Source of the DNA: Paraliomyxa sp041600735
Lineage (GTDB): Bacteria > Myxococcota_A > Polyangia > Nannocystales > Nannocystaceae
NCBI GenBank assembly: GCA_041600735.1
Contig: JBFIJN010000511.1
Span: 1-6,249 of the forward strand
DNA length: 6,249 bases
Direction: 5' to 3'
Within the stretch, counting starts at the first letter, position 1. Every line of letters starts with the position of its first letter. The notes beneath the pieces were generated by a model. It did no database searches and was not told the origin of the DNA. It was given only the letters and a program-made list of their open reading frames with translations. A program made the translations under genes and the position numbers. Positions 1 through 6,249 of the stretch are shown here, in pieces.

Positions 1-258
1 CCAGTCGGCGCGCACCGCCTGCAGCAGCGCCTCGCGACGCTCGGGATCGTTGCCATACGGCGGGAACGCGCCCACCAGCTCGGCGATCGGCGTGGTGCCT
101 GCGCGGGCATCATCGGGGCCCAGCGAGACCTGGCCCCCGTCGAGCGCGATCACCAGCTTGCCCGGCTCGGCCGCGCTCGCGGGCACCGCGACCAGCATTG
201 CCACCAGCAGCCCTACCAGCCCACCCCTCGAGGCCTCGTTCCCGCGCTTCGTCGGCAC
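1..258 (-). CDS. Exported protein, N-terminal part only (runs off left edge)
   Basis: The minus strand is open from a GTG at 258 to the window edge, giving 86 codons. The translation begins with a basic segment (K4, R5, R11), then a hydrophobic stretch at about residues 14-26, then an A-S-A cleavage site near residue 29, which is a convincing Sec signal peptide. The mature part starts with EPGKLVIALDGG and continues with a G-P-D-D-A-R segment, an FPPYG motif and a helix ending at the edge. This arrangement recalls the beginning of secreted, often protease-like proteins of myxobacteria that carry a 'LNxxGG...DDxxxNT...F.PYG' segment, but that is from memory of the family style and no catalytic motif is in view. 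No in-frame ATG lies just upstream, so GTG is chosen; its ribosome binding site is weak. It is divergent from the acetyltransferase. The export call is fairly sure, the function is not known. Confidence 0.72.
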   Translation of the reverse strand, partial: MPTKRGNEASRGGLVGLLVAMLVAVPASAAEPGKLVIALDGGQVSLGPDDARAGTTPIAELVGAFPPYGNDPERREALLQAVRADW

Positions 259-398
259 TGTTCGCTGTTCATCGCAAGACCCACGCCAGCGCCGCAGCCC
301 CGCATCTACGGCTACTTGCAGCGGACGAGCTCGTCGCTTGGGCGAGTTGCCCAGCCGATCGCGCAATCTGGGATCCCTTCGCGATCCATACTCTGCGC
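259..398. promoter_or_regulatory. Divergent intergenic region
   Basis: These 140 bp separate the start of the exported-protein gene (minus) from the start of the acetyltransferase (plus), so promoters for both should lie here or inside the flanking reading frames. I see no good -35/-10 pair on either strand. A CATACT at 387-392 is -10-like, but no -35 lies at the right distance and it sits only 7 bp before the ATG. A 5-bp inverted repeat (TGGGC at 339-343, GCCCA at 349-353) is present but short. Placement is inferred from gene orientation only. Confidence 0.35.
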
Positions 399-923
399 AT
401 GCCCCTGCCCTTGGTCACCGAACGCCTGCGCATCCGCGGGCCGCGACCCAGCGACTTCGAAGCGTTGCTCGCGGCGATCTGGTCCTGCCCCGCCGTCATG
501 CGCATGGTGGGCGACGAGCCGCGTCCGCGTGGGCTCGCGGCCGAGCGCTTTGCGTGGTCGTGCGATCTGTTCACGCGCACCGGCATGGCGCTGTGGACCG
601 TGGAGCGGCGAGAAGACGGCGAGATCCTGGGTGACTGTGGTGTGATCCCCTTGGCGGGCCGCGGCCCCGAGATCGAGCTGGGCTACCGACTGCGCGCCTC
701 CGCTTGGGGCCAAGGCCTCGCCACCGAGGCCGCGCGGGCGGCCATGGCTCACGCGAGGGCGCCGCGCGACGAGGGCGGGCTGGGCCTCACGCGGCTCGTC
801 GCCGTGACCCACCTCGACAATCACGCCTCCCAGCGCGTGCTGGCCAAGCTCGGCTTCACCGCAGCGGGCACGAGCGATTGCTACGGGGCACCCCAGGCAA
901 TGTTCGAGAGCGGCGAGCGCTGA
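399..923 (+). CDS. GNAT-family N-acetyltransferase (RimJ/RimL-like)
   Basis: This 174-residue protein is a probable cytoplasmic acetyl-CoA-dependent N-acetyltransferase. It opens with LVTERLRIRGPRPSDF, the standard opening of the Acetyltransf_3 (RimJ/RimL) group. The acetyl-CoA pyrophosphate-binding motif A is seen as WGQGLATEA at residues 103-111, following the beta-strand EIELGYRL at 91-98. The C-terminal signature N-x-x-S-x-R-V-L-x-K-L-G-F is at 141-153 and reads NHASQRVLAKLGF. Length is normal for the family. The frame is open upstream to an ATG at 198, but the added 67 residues have no family resemblance and overlap the divergent gene, so the ATG at 399 is preferred; no clear Shine-Dalgarno precedes it, so a leaderless or short-leader message is possible. 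The substrate cannot be told: members acetylate ribosomal proteins, amino-sugars, antibiotics or small amines. It stands alone, followed by a hairpin at 934-955. Confidence 0.88.
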   Translation: MPLPLVTERLRIRGPRPSDFEALLAAIWSCPAVMRMVGDEPRPRGLAAERFAWSCDLFTRTGMALWTVERREDGEILGDCGVIPLAGRGPEIELGYRLRASAWGQGLATEAARAAMAHARAPRDEGGLGLTRLVAVTHLDNHASQRVLAKLGFTAAGTSDCYGAPQAMFESGER

Positions 924-933
924 GGCCTGCGAA

Positions 934-955
934 ATCCGCCGGTCCAGCGGCGGAT
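934..955 (+). terminator. Short GC hairpin after the acetyltransferase
   Basis: A perfect 8-bp inverted repeat (ATCCGCCG at 934-941, CGGCGGAT at 948-955) with a 6-nt loop begins 10 bp after the acetyltransferase stop codon. Position and strength suit a transcription terminator or 3'-end stabiliser. No T-run follows, so a classical intrinsic terminator is not shown; high-GC genomes often lack the tail. Confidence 0.42.
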
Positions 956-1008
956 CCCGCAGCATGCGTGGCCTGGCGCGCTGACCTCGCGCGCGTACAT
1001 GCCCGGAA

Positions 1009-1018
1009 TCACGCGTGA
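1009..1018. promoter_or_regulatory. 10-bp palindrome, possible operator
   Basis: TCACGCGTGA is a perfect palindrome located 83 bp before the ATG of the CpxP-like lipoprotein gene, in the 178-bp gap that should contain its promoter. It could be a binding site for a dimeric regulator, such as the NtrC-type regulator encoded downstream, whose family binds dyad sites upstream of its promoters. Only one copy was seen here, and a 10-bp palindrome can occur by chance in GC-rich DNA. Confidence 0.25.
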
Positions 1019-1085
1019 ACGCCCTCGCGCACGGCGGCTGCAACCCATGGGAGCGAGGCACGGCGCCCGACCAGCCCGGCCCCGT

Positions 1086-1090
1086 AGGAG
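1086..1090 (+). promoter_or_regulatory. Ribosome binding site deciding the lipoprotein start
   Basis: AGGAG lies 11 nt before the ATG at 1102, inside GTAGGAGAG. It supports 1102 over the in-frame GTG at 1015, which would place 29 charged and polar residues ahead of an otherwise clean lipoprotein signal. Confidence 0.7.
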
Positions 1091-1101
1091 AGACCGACCC
1101 G

Positions 1102-1965
1102 ATGAAGTACGCGAACACGATCACCCTGGCCCTCGGCCTGTTGCTCCCGCTCACCGCATGCGATCTCGATGCGCTGCCCGACTCGGACCGCGCCGCGATC
1201 ACGACGAGCGAAGACGACGCGCGACGCGATCACCGGCCGCCCCCGCTCATGCTGCTCGAGCTCGCGGTCGACCGCGGCGATCTGCAGGACGACGCCGTCA
1301 TGCGCGAGGCCCTCGACGCAATGCAGAGCGCGCACGCCGAGGCGCTCGGCGCCCGCACGGATCTGCAGCAAGCGCTGGCCGATGCGGTCGAGGCCAAGGC
1401 CGTGACGAGCGAGGGCTTTGCAGCACAGCTCGCCGCGATCACCCAAGCCGCGCACACCGAGGGCCTCACCCTCACCGCTGCCCTCGACACCGCGCACGAG
1501 CTCCTCGATGCCGAGCTCCGCGCCGAGGTGGTGGAGTCGCTGCCCGAGCCGCCCCCGCGTGGCGAGCGACCTGCGGGTGAGCGACCCGCGGGTGAGCGAC
1601 CCGCGGGCGAGCGTCCGAGCGGCGACGCCCCGCATGGCCCTGGCCCCGATCACGGACCGATGGCGCTGCTCGAGACCCTCGAGCTCGACGACGGCCAGCG
1701 CGAGGCGCTTCGCGACGCGCTCGGGGAGCCCGCACGACCGCCGCGACCCGAGCCCCTCGACCTGGCCTCGTTCGCCGACGATGACTTCGACGCCACTACG
1801 CTCGGCCTGGCCGGTGTGCACACCACCCACGTGACCGAGCAGGCAACCCGCCACATCGAGCTGCTCGTGGCCCTCGTCCCGCTGCTCGACGACGATCAGC
1901 GCACCACGCTCGCAGACCTGCTGCGCGAAGCGCCTCGCGGACCCACCCGCACCGCCCGCGGATGA
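1102..1965 (+). CDS. Lipoprotein with two CpxP/ZraP-like (LTXXQ) halves
   Basis: The 287-residue product begins with MKYANTITLALGLLLPLTAC, a lipoprotein signal with lipobox L-T-A-C and lipidated Cys20. The +2 residue is Asp, which keeps lipoproteins in the inner membrane in enterics; whether that rule holds in this lineage is unknown. The mature protein is helical and acidic and seems to hold two related halves (about 47-147 and 185-276) joined by a Pro/Gly linker that contains GERPA repeats (154-173). LTXXQ-spaced motifs are LDDGQ at 195-199 and LDDDQ at 262-266, with a degenerate LDAEL at 135-139. Spy/CpxP/ZraP proteins are periplasmic chaperone-like modulators of sensor kinases; ZraP also binds zinc. 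Histidines at 240, 243 and 251 are candidate ligands. The kinase gene follows in the same direction, so a role as its accessory sensor is inferred. The motifs are divergent, so family membership is probable, not certain. Confidence 0.68.
   Translation: MKYANTITLALGLLLPLTACDLDALPDSDRAAITTSEDDARRDHRPPPLMLLELAVDRGDLQDDAVMREALDAMQSAHAEALGARTDLQQALADAVEAKAVTSEGFAAQLAAITQAAHTEGLTLTAALDTAHELLDAELRAEVVESLPEPPPRGERPAGERPAGERPAGERPSGDAPHGPGPDHGPMALLETLELDDGQREALRDALGEPARPPRPEPLDLASFADDDFDATTLGLAGVHTTHVTEQATRHIELLVALVPLLDDDQRTTLADLLREAPRGPTRTARG
1561..1620 (+). repeat. 15-bp tandem repeat, four copies, in the lipoprotein linker
   Basis: Four in-frame 15-bp units encode Gly-Glu-Arg-Pro-Ala three times and then Gly-Glu-Arg-Pro-Ser (residues 154-173). 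Copies two and three are identical in sequence; copies one and four differ at a few bases. The unit length keeps the frame, so copy number can change without breaking the gene. The repeat forms a charged, proline-containing spacer between the two helical halves. Confidence 0.85.
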
Positions 1966-1970
1966 TCGCC

Positions 1971-2004
1971 CCATGGCCCGCCGTGCAGCTGCGGCGGGCC
2001 ATGG
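1971..2004 (+). terminator. Perfect 13-bp inverted repeat between lipoprotein and kinase genes
   Basis: The arms CCATGGCCCGCCG (1971-1983) and CGGCGGGCCATGG (1992-2004) pair without mismatch around an 8-nt loop. The structure starts 5 bp after the lipoprotein stop codon and ends 25 bp before the preferred kinase start. No T-run follows. It may act as a partial terminator or as a 3' block to RNA decay, giving more lipoprotein than kinase from one transcript. An operator role for a dimeric regulator is the alternative. The structure is certain; its role is inferred. Confidence 0.6.
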
Positions 2005-2029
2005 CATCCTCGGACTCTCGCTACCCCTC

Positions 2030-3400
<1,371 letters not shown>

Positions 3401-3403
3401 CCC

Positions 3404-4759
3404 ATGGCGAGTGTGCTCGTAGTCGACGACGAGGAAGGAATTCGCAGCTTCCTGGTCGAGGCCTTGCTCGACGAGGGCCACGAAGTGCAGCAAGCCGCCG
3501 ATGGCGAGGCCGCATGGGAGGCGCTCTCGAAGCAGGGCTTCGAGGTGGTGCTCACCGATCTCAAGATGCCGCGCCTCGACGGCATGGGGCTGCTGCAGCG
3601 CCTGCGGCAAGCACAGCCCGAGGTCGAGGTCATCGTGCTCACCGCCCACGGCACCGTCGATACCGCGCTCCAGGCGATGAAGCTCGGCGCGTTCGATTAC
3701 CTGCAGAAGCCGCTCTCCAGCCCCACCGAGCTGCGGCTGTTGGTCGCCCGCGCCGCCGAGCGCTACCGCCTGCGCGGGCTGGCCGAGGCGGCCCAGCGCG
3801 ACGGCAGCCCGCGGCTCTCCTACGGTGCGCCCGCGATGGCGGGGGTCGAGTCGGCGCTGCACAAGGTGGCGCCCACCGAGGCCACCGTGCTGTTGCTCGG
3901 CGAGAGCGGCACCGGCAAGGAGGTCGCCGCGCGAGCGGTGCATGCATGGAGCCGCCGCGCCGACGGACCGTTCGTGGCCATCAACTGCGCCGCGCTCTCC
4001 GAGAGCCTGCTCGAGAGCGAGCTGTTCGGGCACGAGAAGGGCGCGTTCACGGGCGCCAGCGAGCGCCGCCGCGGTCGCATCGAGCTCGCGCAGCGGGGCA
4101 CGTTCTTCCTCGACGAGGTCGGCGAGCTCGCGCCGAGCTTGCAGGCCAAACTGCTGCGCGTGCTGCAGGAGCGCAGCTTCGAACGCGTAGGCGGCACGCA
4201 GACGCTGCGCGCCGAGGTGCGCTGGGTGGCCGCGACCAATCGCGATCTCGCGCGCATGGTGCAGGGCGGGAGCTTCCGCGAGGACCTCTACCATCGACTC
4301 GCCGTGTTCCCGGTGCAGCTGCCCCCGCTGCGCGAGCGCCCCGAGGACATCCCCCCGCTCGCCGAGGTGCTGCTGCATCGCGTCGCCGCCAGCCTCGGCC
4401 GCCCCTACCTGCAGCTCGACCCCAGCGCCCTCGCGGCCCTGTGCGCCGAGCCGTGGCCCGGCAACGTGCGCGAGCTGGCCAACACGCTCGAGCGCGCAGC
4501 GATCCTCGCCGACGACGATCGGATCATGCCCGAGCACCTCGTGATGCCGGGTCGCCTCGCGCCCGCGGTGACCACCCCCCGCCCTGCCGCGCCCTCCGTG
4601 GCGCAGGGCGAGCCTGGGCGCACGCTCGCCGAGATCGAGCGCGAGGCGATCGAGCACGCGCTCGCGCAGCACGACGGCAACCGCCGCCGTGCCGCCGAGC
4701 AGCTGGGCATCGGCGTGCGCACGCTCTACGACAAGCTCAAGCGCTACGAGCTCGGCTGA
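3404..4759 (+). CDS. Sigma-54-dependent response regulator, NtrC family (ZraR-like)
   Basis: The 451-residue product has the full three-domain NtrC plan. The receiver (about 1-120) has the acidic pair D8/D9, phosphoacceptor Asp52 in TDLKMP, Thr80 and Lys102. The AAA+ domain (about 140-370) has Walker A GESGTGKE (166-173), the sigma-54-contacting loop GAFTGA (213-218), Walker B FFLDEVGEL (234-242) and the WPGNVREL motif (351-358). A linker leads to a C-terminal Fis-type helix-turn-helix (about 407-450) with NRRRAAEQLGIGVRTLYDKLKRY. Every key residue is present, so it should be an active enhancer-binding activator of sigma-54 RNA polymerase. It starts 3 bp after the kinase stop codon, so the two form a cognate pair. 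Similar proteins include ZraR, AtoC and NtrC; ZraR is favoured only because of the CpxP-like gene upstream. Targets are unknown; autoregulation of the lipoprotein gene would be expected for a ZraR-like system. Confidence 0.95.
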   Translation: MASVLVVDDEEGIRSFLVEALLDEGHEVQQAADGEAAWEALSKQGFEVVLTDLKMPRLDGMGLLQRLRQAQPEVEVIVLTAHGTVDTALQAMKLGAFDYLQKPLSSPTELRLLVARAAERYRLRGLAEAAQRDGSPRLSYGAPAMAGVESALHKVAPTEATVLLLGESGTGKEVAARAVHAWSRRADGPFVAINCAALSESLLESELFGHEKGAFTGASERRRGRIELAQRGTFFLDEVGELAPSLQAKLLRVLQERSFERVGGTQTLRAEVRWVAATNRDLARMVQGGSFREDLYHRLAVFPVQLPPLRERPEDIPPLAEVLLHRVAASLGRPYLQLDPSALAALCAEPWPGNVRELANTLERAAILADDDRIMPEHLVMPGRLAPAVTTPRPAAPSVAQGEPGRTLAEIEREAIEHALAQHDGNRRRAAEQLGIGVRTLYDKLKRYELG

Positions 4760-4766
4760 GTCGAGC
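4750..4766. terminator. Weak hairpin over the regulator stop codon
   Basis: GCTCGGC (4750-4756) pairs with GTCGAGC (4760-4766) through seven base pairs, one of them a G-U wobble, leaving the regulator's TGA as a three-base loop. Only 12 bp separate the convergent regulator and lipoprotein genes, so a shared terminator would have to lie here or inside the genes. There is no T-run on either strand, so this is a candidate only. Confidence 0.25.
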
Positions 4767-4771
4767 ACCGA

Positions 4772-5350
4772 TCACCACGACCACGAGATCAGCCTCACGT
4801 GCTCCAGCTCCGCATACTCGGCCGCCACCGCCGCATCGACGCCACAGATCGTCCCCGAGTAGCTGCGCTCGTCCTCTTCAGGCAACCACGCCGTAAGGGA
4901 GCCGGTGGCCTCGAGGTCCACCTCGCAGGTCCCCTCCACGTCCCCACGGACGCGGAGGTCACCTCGATAGCTAAACCCCACCACGATCTCGTTGGGGCTC
5001 GAGTCCTCTTGCCACAGCGAGTGCTCGAGGATTCCACGGAGACGGATCCCCCTGTTGTCGCAGTTTCGGAAGTCATCCTCGTACTCGTGCTCGGTGACGC
5101 CGAGGTCGTTGGTCGCATACCAACCGGAACGGAAGTACTTGCCTCCGTCCCAGCAAATACCTCGTTGCCGGTCGACCTCCATGAAGCGATCGGGAGTCGA
5201 CGATCGCAGTTGCCACCGGCCGCGGATCGCATGGAGCATGGTGTGCATGACGCGGCCGGCGTCTTCTTCGGCCGAGATCGGCTCATCGCAAGCCAGTCCC
5301 AGCCAAGGGAGCAGACACGAAAGGAGAAGTCGGGGGAGCGGGGGTCTCAT
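4772..5350 (-). CDS. Orphan lipoprotein with four mature-domain cysteines
   Basis: I do not recognise this 192-residue protein. It begins with Arg2 and Arg7, a Leu-rich core and the lipobox LGLAC, giving lipidated Cys21, so it should be anchored in the cell envelope. The mature part starts with an acidic tether (DEPISAEEDAG), then a helix (about 32-43), then a mostly beta-type region rich in Trp, Tyr and Gly. Cysteines at 66, 97, 142 and 169 could form two disulfides. The frame is open to an ATG at 5428, but the signal peptide starts at the ATG at 5350, which is chosen; neither start has a clear Shine-Dalgarno. Codon use has more A/T-ending codons than the two-component genes (for example TTT, TAT, CGA and GGT within residues 126-130), hinting at a different history or low expression. 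It converges on the regulator gene with a 12-bp gap, so it is not part of that operon. Confidence 0.72.
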   Translation of the reverse strand: MRPPLPRLLLSCLLPWLGLACDEPISAEEDAGRVMHTMLHAIRGRWQLRSSTPDRFMEVDRQRGICWDGGKYFRSGWYATNDLGVTEHEYEDDFRNCDNRGIRLRGILEHSLWQEDSSPNEIVVGFSYRGDLRVRGDVEGTCEVDLEATGSLTAWLPEEDERSYSGTICGVDAAVAAEYAELEHVRLISWSW

Positions 5351-5511
5351 GTTCGGGGTTGAACGACGGCCTGCGGATATCGCTCTTGCGTCGACCTCCC
5401 AAAGCGACCACTGAGGAATTTGGGCCACATCAGTGACGCGATGGCTGAATCAACCCACTAGCCGACGCGTCTGGGGGGCTCATCGACGGCCCATTGGCTG
5501 GAAGTGGCACA

Positions 5512-5521
5512 CCGTGCACGG
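5512..5521. repeat. 10-bp palindrome in the gap before the orphan lipoprotein
   Basis: CCGTGCACGG is a perfect palindrome 47 bp past the LysR gene's stop codon, in the 218-bp gap (5351-5568) upstream of the orphan lipoprotein. It could be half of a terminator or an operator. The rest of the gap shows no convincing promoter, RNA or small reading frame. Confidence 0.25.
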
Positions 5522-5568
5522 ACTAGAGCGATTCGTGCGAGAGCCCATCCACCGCGGCCGGCGACGCT

Positions 5569-6249
5569 CTAGCGACCGCGCACCGGCCCCACGCCGGCCT
5601 GCCGGCCCTTGCGGCGGGATTTCGGCCGCACCGCCACCGTGCCTGCATGCTGCGCGACGATCTTCGCGGCCCGGCACAGGTCCGCCCCCACCCACTGCAC
5701 GGCGAAGTCCACGAACACGCGCACCTTCGGCGAGAGGTAGCGCGTGCTCGGGTACACCACGTGGAACGGCGAGCGCCCGAGATCATACTGGGGCAGCACC
5801 AGTCGCAGCCGCCCCGCGGCCAGCTCGGCCGCGCCCAGCGAGTCGGGCAGCAGGCCGATCCCGGCGCCGCTGACCAGCGCGTGACGTACGAAGCCAAAGT
5901 CGAGCACCGAGATTACCCCGCTGACCAGCGCTTCGTGCTGGCCGTCGGGTCCGTGCAGCTCGAGCCGCTGCTCGCCCTGTCGCCCGCGAAACAGCACGAA
6001 CGGATGCTCGGCCAGGTCGTTCGGTTCGCGCGGCGCACCGCGACGCTCGAGGTACGCCGGGCTCGCGTAGAGATGCGACGCCCCCTCGCCCACGCTGCGG
6101 GCGATCAGCGAGGAGTCCTCGAGCCGGCCCGCACGCAGCGCGAGGTCGAAGCCCTCGGCCACCAGGTCCACGCGGCGCTGGCTGAGATCCACCTCGAGCT
6201 GGATGCGTGGGTACAGCGCGCTGAACTCCGCGACCAGCTGCCCCATGGC
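5569..6249 (-). CDS. LysR-type transcriptional regulator, C-terminal part (runs off right edge)
   Basis: The visible 226 residues are the effector-binding domain of a LysR-family regulator; the N-terminal helix-turn-helix and linker (about 90 residues in this family) lie beyond the right edge. Typical features, reading inward from the edge, are MGQLVAEFSALYPRIQLEVD, then RRVDLVAEGFDLALRAG, then SSLIARSVGEGASHLYASPAYL, then VSGAGIGLLPDSLGAAELAAGRL. This pattern belongs to the large AaeR/DmlR-like group that responds to small organic acids or aromatic compounds. The protein ends in a basic tail (KSRRKGRQAGVGPVRGR) that goes past the usual domain end. LysR regulators commonly control a divergent neighbour, which would lie outside the window. 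The ATG at 6246 is internal, not the true start. The family call is firm; effector and targets are not known. Confidence 0.93.
   Translation of the reverse strand, partial: AMGQLVAEFSALYPRIQLEVDLSQRRVDLVAEGFDLALRAGRLEDSSLIARSVGEGASHLYASPAYLERRGAPREPNDLAEHPFVLFRGRQGEQRLELHGPDGQHEALVSGVISVLDFGFVRHALVSGAGIGLLPDSLGAAELAAGRLRLVLPQYDLGRSPFHVVYPSTRYLSPKVRVFVDFAVQWVGADLCRAAKIVAQHAGTVAVRPKSRRKGRQAGVGPVRGR

Noticed and set aside
198..398. 67-codon upstream extension of the acetyltransferase reading frame
   Set aside because: The extra residues are low-complexity and unlike the family, they overlap the divergent exported-protein gene, and the family's normal N-terminus begins at the ATG at 399.
1061..1076. 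Possible sigma-54 (-24/-12) promoter before the lipoprotein gene
   Set aside because: GG and GC have the right 10-bp spacing, but the flanking bases (CGGCGCC and CAGCC) are far from TGGCACG and TTGCA, and it would run almost into the ribosome binding site.
1973..2029. ATG at 1973 as the kinase start
   Set aside because: It lies inside the 13-bp inverted repeat and the 19 extra residues add nothing to the membrane segment. It is kept as an alternative because the ATG at 2030 also lacks a clear ribosome binding site.
4799..5362. 187-codon plus-strand frame antisense to the orphan lipoprotein
   Set aside because: It has no signal, domain or ribosome binding site, while the opposite strand encodes a clear lipoprotein signal and lipobox.
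5506..5519. TGGCAC followed by TGCA, resembling a sigma-54 promoter
   Set aside because: The spacing between GG and GC is two bases too short for a functional -24/-12 element, and no gene lies downstream on that strand.
5433..5873. 146-codon plus-strand frame over the LysR gene end and the gap
   Set aside because: It is Arg/Pro/Ala-rich without domain resemblance and mostly antisense to the well-supported LysR gene.

Overview
The window is uniformly GC-rich, with strong G/C preference at third codon positions. It carries several exported proteins and a sigma-54-type two-component pair. Together with the style of the proteins, this suggests a member of Myxococcota (Nannocystis/Polyangia-like); that assignment is inference from composition and protein style, not from a marker gene. 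No RNA gene, CRISPR array, insertion sequence or phage gene was found.

Layout: (1) positions 1-258, minus strand, hold the first 86 codons of an exported protein that runs off the left edge. (2) After a 140-bp divergent gap, a GNAT-family acetyltransferase lies on the plus strand (399-923), followed by a short GC-rich hairpin. (3) Positions 1102-4759, plus strand, form the core of the window: a lipoprotein with two CpxP/ZraP-like halves, a membrane histidine kinase and an NtrC-type sigma-54 response regulator. A perfect 13-bp inverted repeat separates lipoprotein and kinase. Only 3 bp separate kinase and regulator, and the regulator's ribosome binding site sits in the end of the kinase gene. 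(4) Convergent to this, on the minus strand, is an orphan cysteine-containing lipoprotein (4772-5350). (5) A LysR-type regulator (5569-6249, minus) runs off the right edge, so its DNA-binding domain is not in view.

Reading of the system: lipoprotein, kinase and regulator look like an envelope-stress or metal-sensing unit on the plan of ZraP-ZraS-ZraR. In that plan a periplasmic LTXXQ-type protein modulates a sensor kinase, which phosphorylates a sigma-54 activator. Here the accessory protein is a predicted lipoprotein, appears internally duplicated, and lies upstream of the kinase in the same direction instead of being divergent. The stimulus and target promoters cannot be read from the window; no convincing -24/-12 promoter was found in front of the lipoprotein gene.
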